Notes: generated by a model from the sequence alone, not told the origin. 64,000 nt of DNA from CALGLS01 sp965222105 (GCA_965222105.1 CBDCTQ010000060.1:25754-89753), one strand, 5' to 3'. Positions 1-9,605 are shown, counted from the first letter of the stretch. Program-made: numbers and translations.

Positions 1-129
1 GATAAAGCACCACGCCTTTTTTCAACAGGGCTTATTAAAACCGATTACCACAGCGACCACAAAGCAGCAGCATTTACTAAATTTGTGGCTTTCGCAAAAC
101 GGGACTCGTCCCTAAAACAAAGTATATGA
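1..129 (+). CDS. 3' end of an unidentified gene (partial)
   Basis: An open frame enters from outside the window and runs for 42 codons to a TGA at 127-129. The stop overlaps the ATG of the next gene in an ATGA arrangement, the usual signature of translational coupling, so this is probably the end of a gene in the same operon as the DUF4956, CotH and VTC genes. The visible tail is polar and Lys/His-rich, ending in KRDSSLKQSI. I do not recognise the family. A chance open frame of this length is possible, so the call rests mainly on the stop/start overlap. Confidence 0.45.
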   Translation, partial: DKAPRLFSTGLIKTDYHSDHKAAAFTKFVAFAKRDSSLKQSI

Positions 130-830
130 ATCAAAATCAAGCATTGAACCAAAGCCAGACATTTGAACAGTGGTTGGCCACACACACACCGGAGATATCC
201 GCAGGTGATTTTTTGATCAACCTCGCACTGACGTTTATCCTGGCTGCCCTGCTGGGGCGGATTTACAGCCGCTATGGCAACTCGCTGTCCAACAAAAAAA
301 TGTTTGCGTCCAATTTTGAACTCATCGCGCTGACGACGATGGTCATCATCACCATTGTAAAATCGTCGCTGGCCCTGTCGCTTGGGCTGGTGGGAGCCTT
401 GTCGATCGTCCGATTCAGGGCAGCCATCAAGGAGCCGGAAGAATTGGCATATATATTTCTGACTATTGCCATAGGGCTGGGCTTAGGCGCCAACCAACGG
501 CTGGTTACCCTGCTGGGGTTTGTATTCATCGTTCTGATCATTTGGCTCAAAGCCATGTTCACCCAACCGAGGGCCACCAACAAAAGCCTTAATTTTACGG
601 TATTGGCCAACAAAGCCCTGAACCTTTCACTCGACAACATCGTCGAAACATTGAGCCCTCATTGTAAAGACCTCGAACTGAAACGGCTCGACGAAAACGG
701 CGACTTCATGGAGGCCTCTTTCCTCGTTGAATTTGCCAACTACAACAGCCTCAGCCAGGCCCGGACGGCGTTGCTACAACTGGACAATGGCTTGCAAATC
801 AACTTTTTAGACCAAAAAGGCATTATATAA
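126..830 (+). CDS. DUF4956 family integral membrane protein
   Basis: A 234-residue inner-membrane protein of the DUF4956 family, whose biochemical function is unknown. After a short polar N-terminus come hydrophobic segments at about residues 28-45, 63-90 and 110-142, then a soluble C-terminal domain of about 85 residues. The stretch GLVGALSIVRFRAAIKEPEE between membrane segments is the most characteristic part of the family. Two bases separate it from the CotH gene, and that gene overlaps a VTC-domain gene; this trio recurs in bacteria. From context it is likely a membrane partner of the CotH/VTC pair, but that role is inference. Confidence 0.85.
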   Translation: MNQNQALNQSQTFEQWLATHTPEISAGDFLINLALTFILAALLGRIYSRYGNSLSNKKMFASNFELIALTTMVIITIVKSSLALSLGLVGALSIVRFRAAIKEPEELAYIFLTIAIGLGLGANQRLVTLLGFVFIVLIIWLKAMFTQPRATNKSLNFTVLANKALNLSLDNIVETLSPHCKDLELKRLDENGDFMEASFLVEFANYNSLSQARTALLQLDNGLQINFLDQKGII

Positions 831-832
831 TC

Positions 833-3466
833 ATGAAAATCAAACAGGAAGCCACTGATCACCAGCTCGACAACATCATCCGCCGTACGGTGGGCAAGTC
901 CAGAAAGTCGACCCTTTGGGTTACCGCCATCCTCGGACTGGGGGCAGCGGTGCTCCTCTTCTTCGCTACCCTGGGCTATGGAGCCTACCTCAAGAAGATC
1001 GGAAAGGCCACCTACTACAACCAAACCCTGCTGAACATCGCCAAGCTCGATTTTTCTTTCCTGAAAAATTACGTCTCCAGTGCCACCGCTGATATTGCAG
1101 AATTTCAGATCGACCTGAAATTCAAACACCTGCTCCGGCTTCAGTATTTGCGCGAAGAAGCGCTCAAACAAAAATACATTCCCAAAGAATCTAAAAACGA
1201 AAAATTTCCCGCCACCATCACCATCGACGGCGAACAATACAACGTCAAACTTGCCCTGACCGGCATGACGACCAGCCACATTGTCGACCCCGACAAATGG
1301 TCGTTCGAGGTGAAAGTAAAAGGCGAAAAAAGCATCTACGGGATGAAAACATTTGGACTGCTCATCCCCAAATCCAGGGGGTTTATGACCGATTGGCTCG
1401 CCTTCGAGGTGCTAAAAGAACGGGGACTAACGGGGCTGCGCACCGATTTTGTCAACGTGACCATCAACGGTAAAGACAACGGCATCTTCTACCTCGAAGA
1501 GCGCTTCGACAAGCGATTAATTGAAAACAGCCGCCTGCGCGAAGGCATCATCTTCAAACTCAACGAGGGCCTCAAACCCTACAAAGAAAGCCGCATACTG
1601 GCCAGCGAAAGCTCCCGCGACCAATTGCTGATGATCAAAAGACTATGGCAGGATGTGGTGGCCGACAATCTGCCCGCCGAACAGTTTTTCGACATGCCCA
1701 AACTGGCAAAGGTTTTTGTATCGACCGACTTGTTTAACAATAAGCACCCGCTGTATCCGGGCAACCTCCGGTTTTATTTCAACCCCGTAACGGGGCTGGC
1801 CGAACCCATCGCCCGCGAATACGGAAGCCTCCACAAATACGACCGGGCCACCCTGGCACTCTTCCTGGAAAAGCCCAAAGAAGGCAACTACCGCCACAAC
1901 AAACTCCGCAACGACCCCGTACTCAAGATCATTTATGAAAATGAGGAATTTCAACGCAACTACATCCGGGAAGCGGAGATCATGTCGGACGAATTGTTTA
2001 TTGACACCTTGTTGATGACCCGTGGTCCGAAAATCGAAAAACTGGTCAAAAAAGTTTACCGCAACTGGCCGTTTTACGACGTGCCTACCACCAAGCTCTA
2101 CGAAAATGCCCAATACATCCGTGACGTTATCCGCCCGGCAACAGACCTCATTGCCGCCTATTTTGCCGGAAGGGATGAACAGGCGAACAATAAGGTTTCA
2201 CTGCACATCCGCAACAACCAATACCTGCCGGTGGAGGTGGCTTATCTGACCTGGCATGATTCCATCCTCTTTCAGCCAGTGGCGCCGGTGGTCATTCCTT
2301 CCAGGGAAAAGACCGGCCCCAATCAGATCAATTTGCATGATTTTGAAATACCCAAAGGGCTGCTGTCCGATTCGGTCACTCTGGATCAGGTATTGAACGA
2401 GCTGACCATCCACTATGCGATGCTGGGCTCGACGGCCAAACGAAAAAAATCGTTAGTGTTCCCCTGGCCATACGAGGAGCGCCTCAACCGGGCAGTCAAC
2501 CCGGTAGTCAAAGCCCCTAATTACCGCGACTTTGACTTCATACGCGAAACCGACAACGCTATTGTAGTGCCGAAGGGCAATTGGAAGATCGACAAAGACC
2601 TTATAATTCCTCCTAACAAAACATTTACATTTGAGGCGGGTGCTGTGGTCGACCTGGTCAACGGTGCCAAGATCATTTGCAATGCGCCAGTGGCAAGCAT
2701 TGGCACGGAGGAAGAACCCGTACAGATCACTTCTTCCGACAAGAGCAGCCGGGGTTTTTTGGTGCTTCGCGCAAATAAGCGTTCGAGGCTGGAACACACT
2801 CATATGAGCAATTTGTCGCGGCCCAAAGACTATGGCTATGGCATTCCCGGTGCGATGACTTTTTACGAGTCGCCGGTAGATATTCTGCATACTACTTTCG
2901 ACAACAACATCGAGGGAGATGATTTCCTCAACATTGTACGCACCAATTTCACCATGGACCACACCACCTTTAAAAACATCAAAGCCGATGCTTTCGACTG
3001 CGACTTTTGCGAAGGAACCGTGACCAACTCCAAATTCCTCGTCGTAGGTAATGACGGGATCGACGTATCGGGCACCCACATCAAAGTGAGCAATGTGTTG
3101 ATGGAACAGGTCAAAGACAAGGGGTTGAGCGCCGGTGAAGATTCGTATATGGAAGCTGTGCAGGTAACTATCCGAAATTCGTCATTGGCACTAACCGCCA
3201 AAGACAAGTCGCACATAGAAGCTGCGGATATTGTGGTTGAAGATTGCGACATCGGCATTTCGCTGTTTCAGAAAAAAGCCGAATTTGGTCCGGCAACGGC
3301 CAATTTACATAACAGTAATATCACACTGAGCCACCCGGAGCCTTATTATTATTTAATCGAAAACGGATCAGTATTCCATCTGGACGGGGTGAGGATCGAT
3401 ACGACCAATACCCGTGTAAAAGATTTGTTGTATGGAAACAAATACGGGGAAGCAAGCCGTCGCTAA
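833..3466 (+). CDS. CotH-type kinase with C-terminal parallel beta-helix
   Basis: An 877-residue membrane-anchored protein. A single transmembrane segment at about residues 25-52 places the rest outside the cytoplasm. Residues about 120-440 resemble the CotH (spore coat protein H) kinase family, which in Bacillus phosphorylates coat proteins; the section with KSIYGMKTFGLLIPKSRG, then DWLAFEVLKERGL, then NGKDNGIFYLEERFDK is diagnostic. Residues about 590-860 look like a right-handed parallel beta-helix, with repeated short turns rich in N, D, G and hydrophobic residues such as SNLSRPKDYGYGIPGAM and KADAFDCDFCEGTVTNSKF. The kinase substrate is unknown. The gene starts 2 bases after the DUF4956 gene and its last 35 bases overlap the VTC gene, so the three are probably co-expressed. 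The fusion to a beta-helix is the unusual part and may target the enzyme to the surface or to a polysaccharide. Confidence 0.85.
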   Translation: MKIKQEATDHQLDNIIRRTVGKSRKSTLWVTAILGLGAAVLLFFATLGYGAYLKKIGKATYYNQTLLNIAKLDFSFLKNYVSSATADIAEFQIDLKFKHLLRLQYLREEALKQKYIPKESKNEKFPATITIDGEQYNVKLALTGMTTSHIVDPDKWSFEVKVKGEKSIYGMKTFGLLIPKSRGFMTDWLAFEVLKERGLTGLRTDFVNVTINGKDNGIFYLEERFDKRLIENSRLREGIIFKLNEGLKPYKESRILASESSRDQLLMIKRLWQDVVADNLPAEQFFDMPKLAKVFVSTDLFNNKHPLYPGNLRFYFNPVTGLAEPIAREYGSLHKYDRATLALFLEKPKEGNYRHNKLRNDPVLKIIYENEEFQRNYIREAEIMSDELFIDTLLMTRGPKIEKLVKKVYRNWPFYDVPTTKLYENAQYIRDVIRPATDLIAAYFAGRDEQANNKVSLHIRNNQYLPVEVAYLTWHDSILFQPVAPVVIPSREKTGPNQINLHDFEIPKGLLSDSVTLDQVLNELTIHYAMLGSTAKRKKSLVFPWPYEERLNRAVNPVVKAPNYRDFDFIRETDNAIVVPKGNWKIDKDLIIPPNKTFTFEAGAVVDLVNGAKIICNAPVASIGTEEEPVQITSSDKSSRGFLVLRANKRSRLEHTHMSNLSRPKDYGYGIPGAMTFYESPVDILHTTFDNNIEGDDFLNIVRTNFTMDHTTFKNIKADAFDCDFCEGTVTNSKFLVVGNDGIDVSGTHIKVSNVLMEQVKDKGLSAGEDSYMEAVQVTIRNSSLALTAKDKSHIEAADIVVEDCDIGISLFQKKAEFGPATANLHNSNITLSHPEPYYYLIENGSVFHLDGVRIDTTNTRVKDLLYGNKYGEASRR

Positions 3467-4151
3467 ACCATTGAAGCCATTGGTTTACCGTAAGGAACGC
3501 AAATTTCTGGTGAAAGGTGTGAATGCCCCAGCTATGGAATTTTTTGTGAAAGGGCATCCGGCTATGTTTTCACAGCCTTTCCCGCCGAGGTACATCAACA
3601 ATGTGTATTTCGATTCGCAGCGTTTTGGCAACTATGGTGATAACGTGGTCGGAGCTAAAAACAGAACGAAGTTCCGCATCCGTTGGTACGGCGATCAGTT
3701 TGGACGAATCGAAAAACCCGTACTGGAAATAAAAATAAAAAAGGGGTTGGCAGGGGCCAAAAGGCATTACCGGCTCGTTCCATTTACGTTTGAAGCCGGA
3801 TTTGACCAACGGTCTTTCGACCAAGTGTTCGACCAGTCGAATCTGCCCACCGAAGTCCGGGAGATGCTCAGCCATCAGTCTCCAACCCTCGTAAACCGTT
3901 ATTTTAGGAAGTATTATTTGTCGGCCGACCGCCGGTTCCGGCTTACGCTGGATACACGGCTACAGTTTGTTCGGATCGGACGATATCAAAATTCGTTTAT
4001 GCAGCGAATAAAGGTCGACAACCAGGTGATCATAGAATTGAAGTACGACATTGAGCACGATCTGGACGCCAAACAGATCAGCAATCAGTTTCCGTTTCGG
4101 CTGACGAAAAGCTCCAAGTACGTCAGTGGTATTGACCATCTGGATCCGTGA
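3432..4151 (+). CDS. VTC domain (polyphosphate polymerase-like) protein
   Basis: A 239-residue protein with the VTC fold, the tunnel-shaped triphosphate-processing domain whose yeast member makes polyphosphate from ATP. The basic N-terminal strand (YRKERKFLVKG), the KFRIRWYG strand, the EIKIKKG strand and the acidic/basic pair in VIIELKYD match the residues that line the tunnel and bind metal and phosphate in the family. There is no signal peptide or membrane segment, so it should be cytoplasmic. The ATG at 3432 lies inside the CotH gene; it is preferred because the conserved RKERKF strand lies downstream of it and no later ATG preserves that strand. Whether this bacterial protein makes polyphosphate or another phosphate-containing product is not known from sequence. 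Confidence 0.85.
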   Translation: METNTGKQAVAKPLKPLVYRKERKFLVKGVNAPAMEFFVKGHPAMFSQPFPPRYINNVYFDSQRFGNYGDNVVGAKNRTKFRIRWYGDQFGRIEKPVLEIKIKKGLAGAKRHYRLVPFTFEAGFDQRSFDQVFDQSNLPTEVREMLSHQSPTLVNRYFRKYYLSADRRFRLTLDTRLQFVRIGRYQNSFMQRIKVDNQVIIELKYDIEHDLDAKQISNQFPFRLTKSSKYVSGIDHLDP

Positions 4152-4534
4152 GGAAAGGTGGACTGTAGAATTTTAATTTGACAATTTGGCAAATTTGGTT
4201 ATTTTTGTAGTTAGTCCGGCTTGTTTTAGGGTAATATCAGATGTACGAAGCCCTGAGAAGCGCGCCGGAAGCCCTCACTACTACTTCGCACTTAAACTAA
4301 CCAGAGATAGTTCTCCAAGTCAATTAAAATAGGGGTATTGGATCAGCCGGGAACTATTTTTGACAATGAGAAAACATAAACCGTTGACCAATTCCAAAAA
4401 TCGAGCACTGAAACCGATTGAGCAAACATTCGTTCAACCATACATAAGCCCAACTACTTCATTTAGCGAAAGCTAACTGTTTCAGTCATTATTTGGAGGG
4501 GATTGATCTAGCGAATTCAAAGATCGTATTGCGT
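4152..4534. other. Intergenic leader of the exopolysaccharide locus
   Basis: A 383-base gap between the VTC gene and the Wzc gene. It holds a consensus promoter near its left end and therefore probably an untranslated leader of about 320 bases. Within it a 7-base inverted repeat (ATAGTTC near 4308, GAACTAT at 4351-4357, followed by T5) could form a long-loop hairpin. A 36-codon open frame runs from ATG 4366 to TAA 4476, with nothing recognisable in it. Confidence 0.5.
4178..4207 (+). promoter_or_regulatory. Bacteroidota-type promoter for the wzc gene
   Basis: TTG at 4178-4180, a 19-base spacer and TATTTTTG at 4200-4207 fit the Bacteroidota sigma-A pattern TTG-N19-TAnnTTTG exactly. It faces the Wzc gene, whose preferred ATG is at 4535, which implies a long leader. 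This is read from sequence only. Confidence 0.6.
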
Positions 4535-7057
4535 ATGGACGCCATAAAAAGTAACATCAATGGAAACCCGTTTGCAGATGTCAATCTGAAGTTTGTGCTG
4601 AAGAAGATCCTTCGCAGGAAGTGGTTATTTGCTTTGTCGCTGGCCATCTGTTTGCCGATTGCTTATTTCTACGCCAAGATATCCAAGCCGATCTATGAAT
4701 GTGTGACTACTATATTTGTGGAGCAGGAAAGGTCGACCTTAACGCCTGATCCTGAGATGGGAGACATCATCCTCCAATCGAAGAAAAAACAAATCCTGGC
4801 CAATGAGATAGGAATCATCAAGACACACAATATGGTCAAAAAGAGTGTGGCTCCACTGGGTTTTGAAGTGAGCTACTACGCTGGCAAATGGTACAACAAG
4901 AGAGAAAAATACAGCTATTTCCCCTTTGAGGTTGACCTTGTAGATACCCTGATGCAGTTGTACGGCGTGTATTTTGAGGTAAATCCCGTATCGGAAGATA
5001 CTTACCAACTCATTGTAGAAGCTGATGAATTTCGGATTGCCAATCCCTCCACCAACCGAAAGCACGACATCGAACAGGAGTTCAAATTTGAAGAAAACTT
5101 CAAGTACGGCCAACTCGTCGAACACGAATATTTTAACTTCACCATTAAAAAGCCCGATTACAAAGTAGCTTCCGGTGCTTTTTCCGACCAAAATCTCTAT
5201 TTCAAACTTCATACCCTCGAAGGATTAACCAATTCGTTTAAAGGCAACCTTGATGTCGACCAAACCGATATGAACTCCAGCATCATTCGCATGAAGACCC
5301 AGGGGCCTGTGCCTAAAAAACAATTGATGTTTTTGGAAGAGTTGAGCAAAAACTACATTCAAAGCAAAGAGCAAGAACGCCTCACCAAAGCAGCCAATAA
5401 AGCCCGCTTTATCCGGATAGAACTAAACAAAGTAAAAGATTCGCTCAACAGAGCCGAAAAAGACCTGGAAAACTTCATCATCCAAAACCAGGCCGTCGAC
5501 CTGAACGTCACTACCACTCAGTCATTAGAACAATTACAAAAACTGGAGGCACAAAAATCGGAATTCGATCTCAATATCGAATACTATAACCAGGTGTTGG
5601 CGTATCTAAGCGACACAGTCAACTTGTCAACGGATCAGATCACAGCACCTTCTCTGGTTGGAATTGATGACCCCCTGCTGAATGAAAATCTGATAGCTTT
5701 GAAGGAGCTTTACGCCAACCTGACTAAAAAGCTGGAGATACTGGGGCCTAAAAGCACTGAGCTGGCTCTGATTAAAGAGCAAATCCGCACCACCACCGAG
5801 CAACTGAAGGAAAATCTTCGCCAACTAATTTCTTCCGCTCAACTATCGTCCAACGAGCGAGCTGTCCGCATATCAGAGCTGAACAATGCCATTTCCCGAT
5901 TGCCCACACAGGAAAAACTGCGCGCTAAATACGAAAGTAAAAGCAACCGATTGAGCAGCTTGCACGAATACCTCCAACGCGAACTGGCTAAAACCAACAT
6001 CGCTTCTGCCGAATATATTGCCACTGCCCGCATCCTTGATGCCCCCCGCAAAAAAGGAAGCGGCCCGGTGGCCCCTCAGAAAAAACTCATTATGGTGTTG
6101 GGAGCTATGCTAGGGTTGTTATTCCCCTTTTTGTACGTCGTTCTTTTTGATCCTTACGACGAAGATATTTCTGAACTCAAACAACTCGAAAACTACAGCA
6201 ACCTCCCCGTAGTGGGCAGTGTGGCACATTTCAGTTCGCGCAGCGGTCTGTTCTCCAATAGTGCCAATTCGCGCTGGCAGGTGGAAGAGTCGTTTCGGGA
6301 TGTATGCACCAACGTGCAGATATTGTTGCCCGACGCCGAGCACAACATCATCGGCGTCACCTCCACCGTGCCCGGTGAAGGAAAAACGTTCTGCGCCCTC
6401 AACATCAGCATCAACCTGGCAGCCAGCGGCAAAAAAGTACTGCTGATCGACTCCGACCTTCGCAATTCCGACCTCATTCAGAAAATAGGCGTCGATGGCA
6501 AAAATAAAAAACTGGAAGAACTTGTCGTTTTGCCGGAAGGCAGCTACAACGGACATTCCGAAACACCTCCTGAAGACATTGTCAAACAAAATGGCGTATG
6601 GTTTGAATACGAGGGCAACCCCATCCGGATAAAAGGCTTGCTCAACTACCTGAGAGGCGATGAGCCCGACCTCCAAAAAGTAATTCACCAGCATAAAGAA
6701 GAGCCCAACCTGGACTTTATTCCCGCCAGCCTCATCGAAGACGACAACCCACACCGGTTGCTCGCCGACAAGCGATTTGAACTCCTTATCAAAGAAACCA
6801 AACCGAAATACGACTACATCATCATCGATTCTCCACCCGTGGGGCTGGTATCGGATTATTTACTGATCTCCAAATTCATCGACTTGCATCTGTTTGTCGT
6901 TAGAAGGAATGTATCCAAATTCTCCTACCTGAAAGGAATCGAAAAAGTGAAACGAAGCGGGCAGCTCAAAAACTGCTTGTTGTTGTTCAACGATGCGGCT
7001 GGTAAGTCCCTCAAATACGGTTACTCAAATTACTCTTACGGCAAAGTGAGTAAGTAA
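4535..7057 (+). CDS. Wzc-type polysaccharide co-polymerase / bacterial tyrosine kinase
   Basis: An 840-residue inner-membrane protein that should control chain length and export of an exopolysaccharide by tyrosine autophosphorylation. Transmembrane segments lie at about residues 30-47 and 518-540, flanking a long periplasmic coiled-coil region rich in K, E, L and Q. The cytoplasmic C-terminus is a BY-kinase: Walker A VPGEGKTF near residue 612, Walker A' VLLIDSDLR near 636, Walker B YDYIIIDSPP near 760, and a C-terminal tyrosine cluster YGYSNYSYG. An insert of about 90 residues between Walker A' and the second Asp motif is longer than in Escherichia coli Wzc. ATG 4535 is preferred over a TTG at 4493, which would add 14 residues without homology. 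A consensus promoter lies upstream, and DUF354 and algD-like genes follow on the same strand. Confidence 0.9.
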   Translation: MDAIKSNINGNPFADVNLKFVLKKILRRKWLFALSLAICLPIAYFYAKISKPIYECVTTIFVEQERSTLTPDPEMGDIILQSKKKQILANEIGIIKTHNMVKKSVAPLGFEVSYYAGKWYNKREKYSYFPFEVDLVDTLMQLYGVYFEVNPVSEDTYQLIVEADEFRIANPSTNRKHDIEQEFKFEENFKYGQLVEHEYFNFTIKKPDYKVASGAFSDQNLYFKLHTLEGLTNSFKGNLDVDQTDMNSSIIRMKTQGPVPKKQLMFLEELSKNYIQSKEQERLTKAANKARFIRIELNKVKDSLNRAEKDLENFIIQNQAVDLNVTTTQSLEQLQKLEAQKSEFDLNIEYYNQVLAYLSDTVNLSTDQITAPSLVGIDDPLLNENLIALKELYANLTKKLEILGPKSTELALIKEQIRTTTEQLKENLRQLISSAQLSSNERAVRISELNNAISRLPTQEKLRAKYESKSNRLSSLHEYLQRELAKTNIASAEYIATARILDAPRKKGSGPVAPQKKLIMVLGAMLGLLFPFLYVVLFDPYDEDISELKQLENYSNLPVVGSVAHFSSRSGLFSNSANSRWQVEESFRDVCTNVQILLPDAEHNIIGVTSTVPGEGKTFCALNISINLAASGKKVLLIDSDLRNSDLIQKIGVDGKNKKLEELVVLPEGSYNGHSETPPEDIVKQNGVWFEYEGNPIRIKGLLNYLRGDEPDLQKVIHQHKEEPNLDFIPASLIEDDNPHRLLADKRFELLIKETKPKYDYIIIDSPPVGLVSDYLLISKFIDLHLFVVRRNVSKFSYLKGIEKVKRSGQLKNCLLLFNDAAGKSLKYGYSNYSYGKVSK

Positions 7058-7228
7058 CCCGCTGATACCAAAAGCCAATACCTCCCAAAACGATTTCTAA
7101 GTCCAAAACACCTCCACCTTTATTTCAACTAAGTGGCAACACTTGATTGAAACTCCCTGATGCATTCCATGTCGAATGTACCAATTAAGAATTTGTAACT
7201 ACGATTGTCTTTAAGCTGCAACCAACTT

Positions 7229-8257
7229 ATGCAAAAAGTACTGATTGATATTTATCATTTACCACAATTTAACTTTTTCAAAAATACTATTCTCCATTTT
7301 CACCCCGACGAGGTGGATGTTTATTGCGTTAACCGGGGTAAACTGCTCAATGTTATCCGGCATGAGTTGCCGGACTACCGGGTTACCTGTCTGGGCGACT
7401 ATAAATACAATAAGGGTATGATGTCGATGATCTTTCGCATCATCCTACCCCGTATAGGCGGTTTATTCAGGGCGATCAACCCTTCCAAATACAAATATAT
7501 ACTGACGGCCAATTATCAGGCGAACTTAGTAGGGCGCATCAAGGGCATTCCCAACATTGCCTTCAACGACGACCCCCGCAAGGTTGTATTTCCAATCCTG
7601 AAATTTTTTGCCGACGAGGTTTATCTCCCCCCTTTCGGAAACGGGTACTCAGGCGTCCGGTTTTTCAATGCCCTCAAAGAGTGGGCTTACCTTTCGCCTA
7701 AATACTTCACCCCCAACCAAACAGCCCTCGTCCCCTATGGTTTAAAACCCAAAAAATACATCTTCATCCGGGAAGTCAGCACCCGAACCTCCAATTATTT
7801 GTCGCAAGACGAGGACGCCATTCTTTCAATAGCCCATGATTTTCCAAAGGATATACCCGTCGTACTTTCTCTTGAAGTCAAAGAAAACGCCCGCCGCTAC
7901 CCCGATCACTGGATCATCCTTCAGGAGCCAGTGGCCGACATTCACTCTTTGATGTATCACAGCGAACTGGTCATTTCGTCGGGCGACAGCATGGCCCGAG
8001 AAGGGGCTATGCTGGGTGTGCCCTCCATCTATGCCGGCAACCGCGATATGCCAGCCAATAAAATCCTGATTGATAAAAAAATGCTGGTAAAAGTCCTACC
8101 TTCGCAGGTGGTTGCCCTAGCGACGGCCATTCTCCATAAAGAAAAGAACTTTCCGGCACAAACAGCTTTTCGCCAAATGCTATTTGAACAATGGGACGAC
8201 ATCACCGAGCTGATACTTTCAAAGATCGGAAGGGAGGTAAGTGTCAATGTTACTTAG
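7229..8257 (+). CDS. DUF354 family protein (glycosyltransferase-B-like)
   Basis: A 342-residue soluble protein of the DUF354 family, which is related in fold to UDP-GlcNAc 2-epimerase and GT-B transferases and is often found in surface-polysaccharide loci. The N-terminal half contains NTILHFHPDEVDVYCV, and the C-terminal half has the SGDSMAREGAMLGVPSIYAG motif that resembles the nucleotide-sugar pocket of GT-B enzymes. ATG 7229 is preferred over TTG 7205 because the family starts at the strand KVLIDIYHLPQ. The gene sits between wzc and the GDP-mannose dehydrogenase gene, with 33 bases to the latter. It probably acts in assembly or modification of the same polysaccharide; the reaction cannot be named. 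Confidence 0.75.
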   Translation: MQKVLIDIYHLPQFNFFKNTILHFHPDEVDVYCVNRGKLLNVIRHELPDYRVTCLGDYKYNKGMMSMIFRIILPRIGGLFRAINPSKYKYILTANYQANLVGRIKGIPNIAFNDDPRKVVFPILKFFADEVYLPPFGNGYSGVRFFNALKEWAYLSPKYFTPNQTALVPYGLKPKKYIFIREVSTRTSNYLSQDEDAILSIAHDFPKDIPVVLSLEVKENARRYPDHWIILQEPVADIHSLMYHSELVISSGDSMAREGAMLGVPSIYAGNRDMPANKILIDKKMLVKVLPSQVVALATAILHKEKNFPAQTAFRQMLFEQWDDITELILSKIGREVSVNVT

Positions 8258-8290
8258 GTCATTATTACAGAAGTAAGCAAATCAGATTAG

Positions 8291-9595
8291 ATGAACATTT
8301 CCATATTTGGGTTGGGATACGTAGGATGCGTCAGCCTGGGCTGTCTCGCCAAAAACGGGCATGAGGTAATAGGGGTGGATGTGGTTGCCAATAAAATTGA
8401 CCTCATCAATAACGGCAAGCCCACCATCATTGAAAAAGACATCGACACCATCATCGCCCAAAACCACGCCAATGGCCGCATCCGTGCCACTTCCAACTTC
8501 CGGGAAGCGGTCCACCAAACCGACATTTCCATCATCTGTGTAGGCACCCCCTCCAACAACAACGGGCACCTCAACCTGAATGCCATCTACGAAACGGCCC
8601 GCCAGATCGGCGAAGCCCTCCACGAAAAAGACCGCTTTCACATCGTGGCCATCCGAAGCACCGTACTCCCCGGCACCAACAAAAAAGTAGGGGAAATAAT
8701 CGAACAACACTCCGCCAAAGAACGCAACAAAGGATTTGCCGTGGCATCGAACCCCGAATTTCTCCGCGAAGGGAGCGCAGTCCGCGATTATTACAATCCT
8801 CCCGTCACCGTCATAGGTACCGACTATCCGGAAGCCGCCCGCCAACTCCGGCAAATGTACGCCGCCATAGAAGCTCCCGTCGAAGAAACCTCCATCGAAA
8901 TTGCCGAAATGATCAAAATGGTCAACAACTCCTTCCACGCCCTCAAGGTGACATTCGCCAACGAGGTGGGCATCATCTGCAAAAAACTCGGCATCGACTC
9001 CCATCACCTGATGAAGGTCTTCTGCATGGACGACCAACTCAACCTATCCCCCTATTACCTCAAACCGGGATACGCCTTTGGGGGCTCCTGCCTGCCCAAA
9101 GACCTGCGATCACTTAAGACCATTGCACACGATTTTTATCTCGACAGTCCCGTACTCAACGCTATACTCGAATCGAACGAACAACAAAAACAGCGACTCT
9201 TTGAAATGGTTATGGCCAATGGCATCAGAAAGATCGGCCTGCTCGGTCTCAGCTTCAAAAAAGAAACCGACGACCTCCGTTACAGCCCTCTGGTTGATCT
9301 GGCAGAAATGCTACTGGGTAAAGGCGTCAGTTTGTCTATTTACGATAAAAACGTCAACATCTCCAAACTCACCGGCACCAATAAAGATTACATCGACCGG
9401 CACATCCCTCACCTGTCCGAACTGATCTCCGATGACCTCGAAAAGGTGATCGACGCCTCCGAGTTGATCGTCATCGGCCACCGCCGACCGGAGTTTCAGG
9501 GCATCGACACCCGCTACCCCGACAAGACATTCATCGATCTTGTGAAAATCAAAGAGGGGACCAGCAATGGGAATTATGAGGGTATTTGTTGGTGA
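8291..9595 (+). CDS. algD: GDP-mannose 6-dehydrogenase (AlgD-like)
   Basis: A 434-residue cytoplasmic enzyme of the UDP-glucose/GDP-mannose dehydrogenase family, oxidising a nucleotide-activated hexose to the uronate with NAD. The Rossmann motif is IFGLGYVG at residues 5-12. The catalytic cysteine lies in FGGSCLPKD at about residue 267, the active-site Lys/Asn region is KVTFANEVG, and GLSFKKETDDLRYSPLVDLA opens the C-terminal domain. The opening residues, the IDLINNGKPTIIEKDID stretch and the terminal EGICW are those of AlgD rather than of UDP-glucose dehydrogenases, so GDP-mannose is the favoured substrate. This points to a mannuronate-containing polysaccharide made by the surrounding locus. 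Substrate choice is still an inference from similarity. Confidence 0.85.
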   Translation: MNISIFGLGYVGCVSLGCLAKNGHEVIGVDVVANKIDLINNGKPTIIEKDIDTIIAQNHANGRIRATSNFREAVHQTDISIICVGTPSNNNGHLNLNAIYETARQIGEALHEKDRFHIVAIRSTVLPGTNKKVGEIIEQHSAKERNKGFAVASNPEFLREGSAVRDYYNPPVTVIGTDYPEAARQLRQMYAAIEAPVEETSIEIAEMIKMVNNSFHALKVTFANEVGIICKKLGIDSHHLMKVFCMDDQLNLSPYYLKPGYAFGGSCLPKDLRSLKTIAHDFYLDSPVLNAILESNEQQKQRLFEMVMANGIRKIGLLGLSFKKETDDLRYSPLVDLAEMLLGKGVSLSIYDKNVNISKLTGTNKDYIDRHIPHLSELISDDLEKVIDASELIVIGHRRPEFQGIDTRYPDKTFIDLVKIKEGTSNGNYEGICW

Positions 9596-9605
9596 GAGGA
9601 GGTGT

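Noticed and set aside
4366..4476. 36-codon frame in the wzc leader as a leader peptide
   Set aside because: No recognisable motif or attenuator structure tied to it; kept only as a remark in the leader entry.
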